This document shows positions 54,527-63,909 of a stretch of DNA of 64,000 bases, piece by piece. Source of the DNA: Holophagae bacterium (GTDB lineage: Bacteria; Acidobacteriota; Holophagae; Acanthopleuribacterales; Acanthopleuribacteraceae); assembly GCA_030429565.1 (NCBI GenBank), contig JAUIFE010000001.1:1178001-1242000 (forward strand), given 5' to 3'. The stretch's first letter is position 1, and every line of letters begins with the position of its first letter. The notes beneath the pieces are model-generated. The model made no database searches, had not been told where the DNA came from, and worked only from the letters and a program-made list of their open reading frames with translations. The position numbers were made by a program, and so were the translations under genes.

Positions 54527-55699
54527 ATGAAAAAAGGGGTTAACACCGCCGATTTCTTCGGCATTGACAGTTTGTTGACCGAAGAAGAGTTAATGGTCCG
54601 CGACAGTGTGCGCAATTGGGTTACCAAGCGCTTTATGCCGGTCATTAACCAACACAATCGCGACGCGACCTTTCCCATGAATTTGGTGCCCGAACTGGCG
54701 GAACTCGACGTTTTCGGCGCCAACATCGACGGCTACGGCTGTCCCGGTTTAAACAATGTCGCCTATGGTTTGATCATGCAGGAATTAGAGCGCGGCGATT
54801 CCGGTCTGCGTTCGTTTGTTTCCGTCCAGGGCGCCTTGGTCATGTACCCCATTTTGGCCTACGGCAACGAAGCACAGAAAAATGAGTTTCTGCCCAAGCT
54901 GGCCACGGCCGAAATGATCGGCTGCTTTGGTTTGACGGAACCCGATCACGGATCCGATCCCGGCGGCATGAAAACCACCGCCAAACGCGACGGCGACAAC
55001 TGGGTGCTCAACGGCGCCAAGATGTGGATCACCAACGGCAGCATCGCGCAAATCGCGATTGTCTGGGCCAAGGATGAAGAAGGCATCGTGCGCGGCTTTA
55101 TCGTCGATACCGACAGCAAAGGCTTCAGCGCGCCGGAAATGAAAGGCAAGTACTCGCTGCGGGCCAGCGTCACCTCTGAACTGGTGCTCGACAACGTCGT
55201 CGTGCCCGACAGCCGCCGCCTGCCCAACGTCGAAGGCCTCAAAGGTCCCTTGGGTTGCTTAACCCAAGCCCGTTACGGTATTTCCTGGGGCGCACTCGGT
55301 GCCGCCATGGCCTGCTACGACGCCACCGTCGACTACACCAAAAGCCGCATCCAATTCGACCGCCCCTTGGCTTCATTCCAGTTGGTCCAGGGTAAATTGG
55401 CCGACATGTTGACCGAAATCGTGAAAGGTCAGTTGATGTCCTTGCATTTGGGTCGCATGAAAGACGACGGCACCTTCAACTTTGCCCAGGTTTCCATGGC
55501 CAAAATGAACAACGTCAGCATCGCACTCGACATCGCTCGCCAAGCGCGCGACATGCACGGCGCCAACGGCATCACCGACGAGTACCCGGTCATCCGTCAC
55601 ATGCTGAACCTGGAAACGGTCAAAACCTACGAAGGCACGCATGACATTCACCGCTTGATCATCGGTCAAGCCATCACCGGCATTCCCGCCTTCGCCTAA
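54527..55699 (+). CDS. Acyl-CoA dehydrogenase, glutaryl-CoA dehydrogenase-like
   Basis: 390 residues from ATG at 54527 with GGAAGGAG just upstream. Acyl-CoA dehydrogenase fold: ELERGDSGLRSFVSVQGALV, FGLTEPDHGSDPG and WITNGSIAQ bind FAD and substrate, and the catalytic Glu369 is in TYEGTHDIHRLI. These segments fit glutaryl-CoA dehydrogenase, which oxidises and decarboxylates glutaryl-CoA in lysine/tryptophan breakdown; no other gene of that route is nearby, so the substrate is inferred. Cytosolic. Confidence 0.9.
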   Translation: MKKGVNTADFFGIDSLLTEEELMVRDSVRNWVTKRFMPVINQHNRDATFPMNLVPELAELDVFGANIDGYGCPGLNNVAYGLIMQELERGDSGLRSFVSVQGALVMYPILAYGNEAQKNEFLPKLATAEMIGCFGLTEPDHGSDPGGMKTTAKRDGDNWVLNGAKMWITNGSIAQIAIVWAKDEEGIVRGFIVDTDSKGFSAPEMKGKYSLRASVTSELVLDNVVVPDSRRLPNVEGLKGPLGCLTQARYGISWGALGAAMACYDATVDYTKSRIQFDRPLASFQLVQGKLADMLTEIVKGQLMSLHLGRMKDDGTFNFAQVSMAKMNNVSIALDIARQARDMHGANGITDEYPVIRHMLNLETVKTYEGTHDIHRLIIGQAITGIPAFA

Positions 55700-55791
55700 G
55701 CGCGCCGGCAGGAACCCGCCCAACGAGCACTCGGCCCGAGCACAGCGACTTTCGCCAATCTCGACCGGGTGCTCTTTTCGTTGAGGACCCC

Positions 55792-56544
55792 ATGTTGGAA
55801 TTGGCCGAAGCCTGGCGACACCCCGAATGGGAACAACTGCCACGCCGCCCACTGGACCGCGCCGCCGGCCGCGGCGGTGTGATGTTAATCGAACACCCCC
55901 GCGCCACCTTGGTCGCGCGCCCGTACCGACACGGCGGCCTGCGCCGTTTGTTTTTGGCGGACTACTTTCGCGCGAGCCCGCGTGCGGCGGAAGAGTACCG
56001 CATTCACCGCGAAGCTTTTGAAAAGGGATTGGCAACGCCGGAACCGGTCGGCTGGTCGCAAGTCGCCGGCAAGCTGCCAGGCCTCTACCATTTCACCTTT
56101 TACAGTGTGTTCCTGGCCGATAGTGAGAGCCTGGCCGCCGCCCTGCGCCACCCGCGCGGCATGCGACGCTGGTCCCAATCGGTCGCGGCCTTACTGTGGC
56201 GTCTTTTCCAGTGCAATATCTGGCACAGCGATCTCAACCTCAATAACTGGTTAACCGCGGATGACCGCGTTTGGCTCATCGATTTCGACCGCGCCATAGC
56301 CCCCCATCAAATGACCGCCGCCGAGTTTTTGGTCAAGAGTGTGAACCGCATGGCGCGCTCGGCGGGAAAGCTGGGTTTGCGTTTATCTCAGATCGACCAA
56401 CTGCGTTTCGTGATTGATTGCTGTCGTGCTTTCGGCCAGGAACCGCGCCACATTCTGCCGCAATGCAAGCCCCCACAAGCCGAACCCGGTTTCTTTCGGG
56501 AAATCCGTTGGAAAATCGTCGGCGGTCATCGGAAAATAGGTTAG
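55792..56544 (+). CDS. Kdo kinase-like protein (lipopolysaccharide kinase family)
   Basis: 250 residues of the RIO-like Kdo/WaaP kinase family. Catalytic loop HSDLNLNNW with Asp147 and Asn152, and the metal-binding LIDFDRA with Asp164/Asp166, are intact. The N-terminal Arg/Gly part (GRGGVMLIEHP, VARPYRHGG) covers the nucleotide loop. Acts at the inner membrane face on LPS core Kdo or heptose. GAGGA lies 4 bases before the ATG. Its presence implies LPS-type outer leaflet. Follows the dehydrogenase gene by 92 bases. Confidence 0.88.
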   Translation: MLELAEAWRHPEWEQLPRRPLDRAAGRGGVMLIEHPRATLVARPYRHGGLRRLFLADYFRASPRAAEEYRIHREAFEKGLATPEPVGWSQVAGKLPGLYHFTFYSVFLADSESLAAALRHPRGMRRWSQSVAALLWRLFQCNIWHSDLNLNNWLTADDRVWLIDFDRAIAPHQMTAAEFLVKSVNRMARSAGKLGLRLSQIDQLRFVIDCCRAFGQEPRHILPQCKPPQAEPGFFREIRWKIVGGHRKIG

Positions 56545-56667
56545 AGTATGATATTTAATAGACACGACCAATCCCCCCTCACAACCTAACCTGTTCTCCA
56601 AGACGAACTTTCGTCCGGGTTTAGGCAATTTAACGGCACAGATGGGATGCTCTTCGAGGAAGACCGC

Positions 56668-57507
56668 ATGGAAACCGTCGAAAAATTACGCCCGGAGGAT
56701 TACAAAGCGATCCGTGAATTCGTTTACGAATCGAGCGGTTTGTTTTTCTCCGACGCCAAACTCTACTTTATTGAGAACCGCGTTTCCAAACGGCTCATTG
56801 CGCTCAAAATGACCCGCTACCAAGACTACCTGCGTTACCTGAAGAACCCCGCCAACCACCGCGAAATGCGCCATCTGTTCGATGCCGTGACCACCAATGA
56901 AACCTCGTTTTATCGCAACCCGCCGCAAATCGACGCCTTCGCCGACCACATCTTGCCGAAAGTGGTTGAGTCGATTCGGGCGCGCGGCCAGCGCACGCTC
57001 AAAATATGGTCGGCGGCCTGTTCTTCGGGCGAAGAGCCCTACACCTTGGCGATGATCCTCCTGGAAAAGAAGGATTTACTGCGGGGCATCATGCCGCGTA
57101 TTTACGGCTGCGACCTCAGCGAAGAAGTTCTGGCGAAAGCGCGTCAAGCCAGCTATCAGGCTTATACAATGCGTAATTTGTCCGATAGCTTTAAGAAGAA
57201 CTACTTTGAGGAAAACGGCAAGGAATTCACCGTGACGCGCGCGGCGCGCACCTTGGTCACCCTGAGCCATTTCAACCTGGTAGACTACAAGAATTACAAC
57301 AAGTTCCGCGGTATGGACATCATCTTCTGCCGCAATGTCCTGATTTACTTCGACATTAAGGTCAAACGTAAAATCATCAAAGGTTTTCACGATAACCTTA
57401 ATTCCAACAGCTACTTACTCATCGGTCACTCCGAAAGTCTCCACAACATCAACCGCGATTTCAAACTAGAGCACTTCTCGCGTGCGCTGGCTTACCTGAA
57501 ATCCTGA
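56668..57507 (+). CDS. cheR: CheR-type protein-glutamate methyltransferase
   Basis: 279 residues from ATG at 56668, chosen over ATG at 56647 because GAGGA lies 7 bases upstream. N-terminal helical CheR domain (about 5-65, ENRVSKRLIALKM), then the methyltransferase domain with TTNETSFYRNP, WSAACSSGEEPYTLAM (SAM loop), GCDLSEEVL and DIIFCRNVLIYFD. Methylates glutamates of chemoreceptors. No cheB, cheA or receptor gene is in the window. First gene of a five-gene plus-strand set. Confidence 0.93.
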   Translation: METVEKLRPEDYKAIREFVYESSGLFFSDAKLYFIENRVSKRLIALKMTRYQDYLRYLKNPANHREMRHLFDAVTTNETSFYRNPPQIDAFADHILPKVVESIRARGQRTLKIWSAACSSGEEPYTLAMILLEKKDLLRGIMPRIYGCDLSEEVLAKARQASYQAYTMRNLSDSFKKNYFEENGKEFTVTRAARTLVTLSHFNLVDYKNYNKFRGMDIIFCRNVLIYFDIKVKRKIIKGFHDNLNSNSYLLIGHSESLHNINRDFKLEHFSRALAYLKS

Positions 57508-57545
57508 GTAACCTATGTGAACCATGTTTCAGTCAGGAGAATCCT

Positions 57546-58406
57546 ATGCCCATTACCCCAGAAGATATTGTTAAAAAGACAGGTGATCTTCCCACGCTGC
57601 CCCACGTCGCGACCAAGGTCATGACCCTGGTTTCCGACCCCGGCACATCGGCCAAGGATTTGCAGGACGCCATCATCACCGACCAAGGCATGACCGCCCA
57701 AATCCTCAAAATTTCGAACTCGGCCATGTTCGGGTTGAAACGCGAGGTGCGCACGCTGACCCACGCCATTATGATTTTGGGTTTCAACACGATCCGTTCG
57801 ATCGTGTTGGCGGCGGCCGGTAAGAAGATGTACGCCGGCAAAGGCGGTGGCAATACCGGCTTTAAAGAAAAGCTAATCTGGGAAAACTCAATTGGGTCGG
57901 CACTGGTGGCACGTGGTTTGGCGGAGCAGTTTAAGGGTATGGACAAGGAAGAGTCCTTCATCGGCGGCCTCATGCACAACTTGGGTAAAACAGTGTTAAA
58001 CGCCAAGTTGCCCCAGAAGTACAGCGAAATTATGGTGGCCGCCTACAATGAAAACCAACCGATCCACATGTTAGAACGCCAGCATTTGGGGTTTGACCAC
58101 GCCGAACTCGGTTACTGCATTGTCAAGCAGTGGAACCTGAGCGAGAGTTTGGCTGAATCGATTCGCCACTACCTCGCCCCTGAAGGGGCACCGCAGGAAT
58201 ACCGCGTTGCCACCGCCGTCATTAGTTTGGCCACCCATTACTGCCTGGACCTTGGGTTGGGTGTCGGCTCAGCCGTCCCGCTGGAAGAACAGGAACTCGG
58301 TGAGATCCCCAAAATCCTGAAACTCGACCAAGCCCGCCTGCTGCGCTGGCGCGAAATCATCGGCGAAAAGATGGAACAAGACAAAGCCATCATCGACAGC
58401 TTCTAA
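57546..58406 (+). CDS. HDOD-domain protein, first copy
   Basis: 286 residues. HDOD domain at about 15-215: LPTLPHVATKVMTL, DQGMTAQILKISNSAMFGL, then HNLGKTVLN, which stands at the position of the HD metal site (HN in place of HD). No other domain. HDOD proteins are signalling or regulatory and usually lack hydrolase activity. AGGAG lies 6 bases before the ATG. Shares about half of its motif positions with the next HDOD gene by eye. Confidence 0.92.
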   Translation: MPITPEDIVKKTGDLPTLPHVATKVMTLVSDPGTSAKDLQDAIITDQGMTAQILKISNSAMFGLKREVRTLTHAIMILGFNTIRSIVLAAAGKKMYAGKGGGNTGFKEKLIWENSIGSALVARGLAEQFKGMDKEESFIGGLMHNLGKTVLNAKLPQKYSEIMVAAYNENQPIHMLERQHLGFDHAELGYCIVKQWNLSESLAESIRHYLAPEGAPQEYRVATAVISLATHYCLDLGLGVGSAVPLEEQELGEIPKILKLDQARLLRWREIIGEKMEQDKAIIDSF

Positions 58407-58583
58407 CCCATCCACGCCCGCCAACCCTGACCGCGTTTGCTTGCGACGCAGGCGGCTCAGGTCTCAACGCGGGAAACCCGGTACCACTTAGTTCAACCAT
58501 TCGCGCGCGTTCCTTAGCAGCGCGCACCCACCATTCATGCTTCGCGTACCCTGCGACGGCAGCGACCTTCAAGAGGGGTAGGA

Positions 58584-59456
58584 ATGACGCAGACAGTCAG
58601 CCAGTATGTGGCCAATATCGACAACTTGCCCGTCCTGCCCGAAATTGCCCAAAAGGTGATCGCCCTTGCCGATGCCGACCGTCCCAATATCGGCGAGTTG
58701 GCCGACCTCATTCAAAAAGATGCCAGCATTACCGCCAACATTCTCAAGCTGATTAATTCCGGCTACTACAGCCTGCGGCGCGAGATCGCCGACATTCGTC
58801 AAGCAGTGGTTTTGCTTGGTTTACAGCAAGTACGCAACCTCGTCGTCACCATGGTCAGCGTCAACCATTTCGAAGAGCCGCCAGGTAGTCCGTTGCGTCT
58901 CGCCGACTTTTGGGATCACAGCCTGGGTGTGGCAACCATCGCGCAATGCCTGGCCAATCGCTTTAAATTTGCCGACGCCGCCAACCTCTACCTCGCCGCC
59001 CTCCTCCACGACATCGGCAAGGTCATTATTCAGTGCCATTATCCCGACGACATGTCGCGCATTACCGATTTGATGGGCCAAAAACACTGTTCCATGTACG
59101 AGGCCGAAACCCAGATTCTCGGATTTAGCCACGCCGAGGTCGGCGCTGTGCTCACGCGCAATTGGCAACTGCCACCAGCCGTCTGTGAAGCGATTGAATT
59201 CCATCACCAGTGCCACAAAGCCGACGACCACGTCTTTGCCGCCATTTTGCAGTTTTCCGATTTCGTTACCAAAGGCCGCTTACAAGCCGTGTACGGTGAT
59301 CAATTTACCGATGTCGTTTTCGACGACGAACCCTGCTGGAAGATCCTCATGCAGACCTTTGCTGCACAAAATATTGATTTCGAACGTTTGCTGCTGGAAA
59401 TGGACGATGAAATCGAAAAAGCACGCGAACTCGTTCGCCAAGCACGGGGTGGCTGA
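58584..59456 (+). CDS. HDOD-domain protein, second copy
   Basis: 290 residues. HDOD core: LPVLPEIAQKVIALAD, DASITANILKLINSGYYSL, and LLHDIGKVII. This copy keeps the HD dipeptide that the first copy lacks. Later motif FSHAEVGAVLTRNW pairs with FDHAELGYCIVKQW in the first copy, which shows common origin. GAGGGG precedes the ATG. Its stop is 2 bases before the next start, so translation is coupled. Confidence 0.92.
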   Translation: MTQTVSQYVANIDNLPVLPEIAQKVIALADADRPNIGELADLIQKDASITANILKLINSGYYSLRREIADIRQAVVLLGLQQVRNLVVTMVSVNHFEEPPGSPLRLADFWDHSLGVATIAQCLANRFKFADAANLYLAALLHDIGKVIIQCHYPDDMSRITDLMGQKHCSMYEAETQILGFSHAEVGAVLTRNWQLPPAVCEAIEFHHQCHKADDHVFAAILQFSDFVTKGRLQAVYGDQFTDVVFDDEPCWKILMQTFAAQNIDFERLLLEMDDEIEKARELVRQARGG

Positions 59457-59458
59457 TT

Positions 59459-59971
59459 TTGACTGTGATTGATGCCGTTCTCTGGCTCCTCCTCGCGGGA
59501 TTGATCCTTTTTCTCCAGCGCCGCGCCGCCCTTCAAGCGCAAGATGACCGCCAAGTCACCCAGCACCTCAGTCGCCAAGTGGAACAACTGGAACGCGAAT
59601 TGGCTGATTGCCAGCAGACCTTAAAAACGCAAAAGCAAAACTACGAAGAGGCACGCCAGGCTTTGGGCAGGCTGCGCGAGCAACAGCAAGCCCTGCGTGC
59701 CGAAAGCGACACCCTGAAGACCCAACTCGAAAAACAAGCCGAGCGTATCGCCGCCACACCCGCCCCTTCGCCGCCCCCGCCGCCCGAACCCGGTCCCAAT
59801 GAAAGCGGTGCGCACCGGATTCTCGGCAGCTTTCAGTCACCGCTTGTCAAAGACATTATGCAGCGCTTGGGCAACGGACAAACACCGCGCGAGATCGCCC
59901 GTGAAAAAGGCATGCAGGTCGGCGAAGTGGCCTTAATCCAATCGCTGAACAAGTACACGCCGAAGGACTAG
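59459..59971 (+). CDS. Membrane-anchored coiled-coil protein with C-terminal helix-turn-helix-like motif
   Basis: 170 residues from a TTG at 59459, two bases past the previous stop. Membrane helix 4-21 (IDAVLWLLLAGLILFL), a coiled coil at about 30-100 (EQLERELADCQQTLKTQ), a Pro-rich hinge (APSPPPPPEPG), then a folded end LVKDIMQRLGNGQTPREIA with GMQVGEVALIQSL. The end resembles HTH-like tails of small membrane coiled-coil proteins near flagellar or chemotaxis genes (DUF6115/DUF2802-like); that link is inference. Confidence 0.75.
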   Translation: MTVIDAVLWLLLAGLILFLQRRAALQAQDDRQVTQHLSRQVEQLERELADCQQTLKTQKQNYEEARQALGRLREQQQALRAESDTLKTQLEKQAERIAATPAPSPPPPPEPGPNESGAHRILGSFQSPLVKDIMQRLGNGQTPREIAREKGMQVGEVALIQSLNKYTPKD

Positions 59972-59974
59972 CCG

Positions 59975-61411
59975 ATGAGCGAACTTCTCGCCCACCTGGC
60001 GCCGTTCCAAGACGCCCGGATTAGCTTCGATCCGCCGCCCCGTCAAACCTTCGTGATGCGCCCCTTCAAGTCCGGGCTTCAGGCGATTACCGGATTGTGG
60101 GAACACTTTCGCAATCCCCACTGGCGCGAGGCCGAAAAATACTACAACGAAGGGCTGCGCGCTCACAGTATCGGCATGTTCATTGAAGCCGAAAACGCCT
60201 ATCGCCAAGCGCTCGACATAGAGCCGCAACACGAACCGGCCCACATCAACCTCGCCGCTGTTTACGTACAACAAGGCCATCTCGAGGATGCAGAGCGCCA
60301 CCTGCACACCGCCATTGAAATCCGTCCCGGCTACTACCGCGCTTATTACAACCTCGGCTTGCTGTTTACCTTGCTCGACGCCGAACACGAAGCGCTGGCT
60401 TGGTTTGAGAAAGCACTCGAACGCAAAAGCGATCACTTTTGGTCGTTGGTCAATTGCGCCGAAATCCATCTCAACAACGACGATCTGGAAGAAGCACTGA
60501 CCTGTTACCAAATTGCACTCGCCACTGGCTGGGACCACACCGCCACCAGTTTGCGCCTGTCCGAATTGTTCCAACGCATGGGCGATTACAAACAAGCCGA
60601 AGATTACCTGACCGAAGCGCTTACCCGCCGCAAGTCACCGGAAACACTGTACAACCTGGCCTGGACGCAGTTGGCGCAAGGCAAGTTCAAAGAAGCGGTA
60701 GAAAACCTGAATGCGGCGCTTCAGAGCCAAGCGATTTACCCGGAGGCCCAACTCAACCTGGCACTGGCACTCTCGGCCAAAGGCGAGAACGACAACTCGG
60801 TTACGCAAATGAACCAATACATGGAAGAGTACCTCGACAAGAAGTCCGAGAACTACCTGTCCCATTTGCGTTTATTGACCAAGGTCAACCCCAACAATTA
60901 CGCGGCGTTATTGCGCTTGGCCGAGATTCACCTGCAGGAAGGTCGTTTCAACGAAGCTGTTGAAGAATTGGAATGGTTGCTTTCGGAGAACCCTAAGGTC
61001 GCCGAAGCTTTGGAAATGCTCGGCAACATTTTTTCCAACCAAGGCAACTACAAACAAGCCTTGCGCACCTATCGCCGCTTGGTCGAGGTAGCGCCGGATA
61101 TGGTCAACGGCTATCTCGGCATCGCCCGCTCCTATGGCGCCATTGAAAACTACGCCGCCGCCACACCGGTTATTCGCAAAGTGCTTGAAATGGAACCCAA
61201 CAACGTCGAGCTCCATTATTTGTTCGGAACCCTGTTGGCGCAAGAAGGCCAATTACGCGAAGCCGCCAAACACTACAAAATCGTCGCCAAACTCAAACCC
61301 AATTACCCGCGCATTGAAAAACGCATCCGCATGGTCGACGATGAACTCAGCGATTTTGAGCGCATGAAACCCAAGGCCTGGCCCGCCGGCCGCACCGTAC
61401 GCGGCCGCTAA
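59975..61411 (+). CDS. Tetratricopeptide-repeat protein
   Basis: 478 residues, about 11 TPR units (GMFIEAENAYRQALDIEP, GHLEDAERHLHTAIEIRP, GDYKQAEDYLTEALTR, GNYKQALRTYRRLVEVAP, GQLREAAKHYKIVAKLKP). No signal peptide or membrane helix. Start ATG 3 bases past the stop of the coiled-coil gene, so the two are coupled. Last gene of the CheR/HDOD/HDOD/coiled-coil/TPR set. Scaffold role is inferred. Confidence 0.88.
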   Translation: MSELLAHLAPFQDARISFDPPPRQTFVMRPFKSGLQAITGLWEHFRNPHWREAEKYYNEGLRAHSIGMFIEAENAYRQALDIEPQHEPAHINLAAVYVQQGHLEDAERHLHTAIEIRPGYYRAYYNLGLLFTLLDAEHEALAWFEKALERKSDHFWSLVNCAEIHLNNDDLEEALTCYQIALATGWDHTATSLRLSELFQRMGDYKQAEDYLTEALTRRKSPETLYNLAWTQLAQGKFKEAVENLNAALQSQAIYPEAQLNLALALSAKGENDNSVTQMNQYMEEYLDKKSENYLSHLRLLTKVNPNNYAALLRLAEIHLQEGRFNEAVEELEWLLSENPKVAEALEMLGNIFSNQGNYKQALRTYRRLVEVAPDMVNGYLGIARSYGAIENYAAATPVIRKVLEMEPNNVELHYLFGTLLAQEGQLREAAKHYKIVAKLKPNYPRIEKRIRMVDDELSDFERMKPKAWPAGRTVRGR

Positions 61412-61419
61412 AAAACAAA

Positions 61420-61440
61420 GGCCCGCGACAAACGCGGGCC
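61420..61440 (-). terminator. Bidirectional terminator between TPR and lipase genes
   Basis: Perfect 8-bp stem GGCCCGCG / CGCGGGCC with a 5-base loop. On minus it is followed by TTTGTTTTTT, so it mainly ends the lipase gene, whose stop is 7 bases away. Confidence 0.82.
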
Positions 61441-61446
61441 TACTGC

Positions 61447-63528
61447 TTAACGTTGTGCCGGGGTCATGTTTAGATTCATGACACCAATCGGCGTGTACAA
61501 ACCATCGCCGACCTCGAGCCGGTGTTTGCCAGGCCCGAACGGGTTAATCACCGTGGGCTGACCTTGCAGACCCAGCAGCAGGTAGGAAATCGCCTGGGTC
61601 TGCATTTCAATCGTTGACCCTTCGCTTGGATCCAGCAACGAACCGTGACCGGCCACGTCGAACTGGAACAAACCGGAACCGATGTAGGGCGCATTCACCG
61701 AAGGTAAACCTTCAACCGCCGAACCGTCGACTTTGGCGACACCGATCGCGCGCGCCAAATCCAAGGTGTTGTCGTTGGGAATAGTGTCGTCGTTGAGCGC
61801 CATTTGCAGCAGCACCGATTTGGGGGCACCGTTGGCGAGGTTACCGCTCAGCATTTCAGCACCGTAATTAAAGCCGTCGGCGTCGTCCAAAATCGTCTGA
61901 CCGACGAAGAAGTAGAGTTCGGCTAAAAATGAGCCGTCGGGAATGCCGAAGGCCGCCAAGCCGGCCGCGATTTGCGGACCAAACACTTGCGAGTTGCGCA
62001 ACAGCGAAGCAATGCGACCGCCACTCACGTTCAGCGCCGCGACGCCAATATTGGTTTCCGTGGCCACGAAAGACGCCGACGAAACGCCGCCCAACGATTG
62101 ACCGAGGAAGGTAATGCCAAAGGAGGCCGCGTCGGCACCGCCGTCGCTGTTGAAGTCGGTATTGCCGCTGGTAATGACGCGCGTCAAGGTGTAGAGGTTG
62201 CTCACCGATTGGCGGATGTTGTCCCGCGAGAGCAACAGGTTGGCGAGGTTCACGAAGTTGGCGCCGGAAGGATCGGCAACGCCGTCCGGTCCGGGGAAAC
62301 CGGTCGTGTTGTCGATTAAATCGAGGCCAAAGGTCAAATCGCCGTGCAACCACATATCGATGCCGATCACGCCGACACCGTTCGAACAGGGCCCGTTGGC
62401 CAAACCGAACATGTCTTCTTTAGAACGCGTGATCGCGTGTTGGAAAATCATCATCGGCGTGGCGCCTTGGCTGCCAAGCGGCATACAGGCGATAAACGGA
62501 ATTGTTACTTCACCGCGCGAAAGCGGCAAGCCGTCGGGACCACCCGGCGCAAAAGGTTCGCTGGTGGGATCGCCAATCCAGCGCGGCGCTTGAAAAGCAC
62601 CGATGTAAACGCCACCGATGGCATCGTGCGGCACAAAGCCGGCGCCAATGCTGTTGAAAAAGGCGTCAACCGCTTCACTGCCTTCAATCGCTTGTAAAAC
62701 CGTAATTTCCGGCGCGCTGTTTTGAATGCTGCGACGAACCTTGGTCATGGTTTCGAACAACGGCTGCGTGGTAAAGGTGAAAACCAGCGGAATAAAGGAA
62801 CGCTGCCGACCGGTCACCGCTTCAGCGGCTTCCCACAGTGGCTGGAACGCTTGGCGCAACGGCTCAACCACGGCGGCATTGGCGTCGGGCAGGCCTTCAA
62901 CTTGGGAACGGCCCGCGCTGTCGACCAGCGGGAAGGTGTTGCGCGTCAGCACCGTAATCGCCTGCGCTTCGACGGGGAACCCCTCGTCGTTGTCGCCGAT
63001 CACACCGTCGGTCATAATCACAAGGTGGGCATGTCCTGGCTTCAGCGGACGAATCGGCCGCGCAAAAATGGTGGGGTTACCACTGATGGGATCAACCGCA
63101 ACTTGATAGGTCATAGGGCGCAGCGGATCAACCGCTTGCCCGTTTTGGGCCGCCGCTAAATCGACCAAGTCGACCAGCATCAGCGTTTGGCTGTTGACCG
63201 TTTCGGGCAGGACACCGCCTTCCATGGGGATGATCAGCGGGCCCGAGGTCGAGAAACCGGAGAGCGTGTTAAATTGGGCGACCAGGCCGTCAACGGCGGG
63301 ATCGCCAAGCGAAGGCACCGCATTGCGGCCGGTGGTGGGATCGCGCAGCAAATCGTTGGGAAGCGGAATGCGCGTGGGGTCGCCGCTCGCTGGGTCAAAC
63401 AGCGCAAAAGTGTAATCGGTGAAAATTTGTCGCTCATTGAGTTCAATATCTTCGTCGTCGTTCGAACAACCCCAACCGGCCAGGGCGATCAAAGCAAGCA
63501 AAAGGACCTGCCGCAAGCGCAAGCTCAT
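61447..63528 (-). CDS. VolA-like surface lipoprotein lipase (Pla-1/cef family)
   Basis: 693 residues from ATG at 63528 with GGAG 6 bases upstream. Lipoprotein signal ending LAGWGC, so anchored at its new N-terminal Cys. The N-terminal part FALFDPASGDPTRIPLPNDLL is the signature of the bacterial virulence-factor lipase N-domain. The alpha/beta-hydrolase nucleophile Ser478 is in GQSLGG, the Asp is probably in LNDDTIPN and the His in VAGHGSLLDP. In Vibrio the family member VolA is a surface-exposed lysophospholipase that frees fatty acids for uptake. Here no fatty-acid importer is next to it. Single-gene unit. Confidence 0.88.
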   Translation of the reverse strand: MSLRLRQVLLLALIALAGWGCSNDDEDIELNERQIFTDYTFALFDPASGDPTRIPLPNDLLRDPTTGRNAVPSLGDPAVDGLVAQFNTLSGFSTSGPLIIPMEGGVLPETVNSQTLMLVDLVDLAAAQNGQAVDPLRPMTYQVAVDPISGNPTIFARPIRPLKPGHAHLVIMTDGVIGDNDEGFPVEAQAITVLTRNTFPLVDSAGRSQVEGLPDANAAVVEPLRQAFQPLWEAAEAVTGRQRSFIPLVFTFTTQPLFETMTKVRRSIQNSAPEITVLQAIEGSEAVDAFFNSIGAGFVPHDAIGGVYIGAFQAPRWIGDPTSEPFAPGGPDGLPLSRGEVTIPFIACMPLGSQGATPMMIFQHAITRSKEDMFGLANGPCSNGVGVIGIDMWLHGDLTFGLDLIDNTTGFPGPDGVADPSGANFVNLANLLLSRDNIRQSVSNLYTLTRVITSGNTDFNSDGGADAASFGITFLGQSLGGVSSASFVATETNIGVAALNVSGGRIASLLRNSQVFGPQIAAGLAAFGIPDGSFLAELYFFVGQTILDDADGFNYGAEMLSGNLANGAPKSVLLQMALNDDTIPNDNTLDLARAIGVAKVDGSAVEGLPSVNAPYIGSGLFQFDVAGHGSLLDPSEGSTIEMQTQAISYLLLGLQGQPTVINPFGPGKHRLEVGDGLYTPIGVMNLNMTPAQR

Positions 63529-63909
63529 AGAACACTCCATCAACTTTATCTATTTAAATCTCAATCACCTAAGGGTCTGAATGAGCTTTGATCCAGACCT
63601 AAACCGCGTCCCTTAGCAGACGACCTGTCGGCGCGAAAACCACTGGGGTGAGCCACCGCTCTGGAAAAAGCCAACCGGCACAAACGAGGGTGGTCAACCT
63701 TTCGCATGGTAAACAGTTCAGGTGCGAATATTTCCATTTAGGCGTCACTATAACCTATCGGAATCGGGCCTGACAACCACAGCTTGAACAATTCTCGCCG
63801 CGCCATGCCATCGGGCTCGACCCCTTGGCGCCATTGGCTTTGCCTCAAATCGGGCGCGGTCAAAACGGGGGCAAAAGCGATGGCCCGCAACCCCTGAAAT
63901 AGCAACTGG
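63529..63909. other. Intergenic region
   Basis: 381 bases upstream of the lipase gene with no supported gene. Must hold the lipase promoter; none was picked. AT-rich patch directly before the lipase start. Confidence 0.5.
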
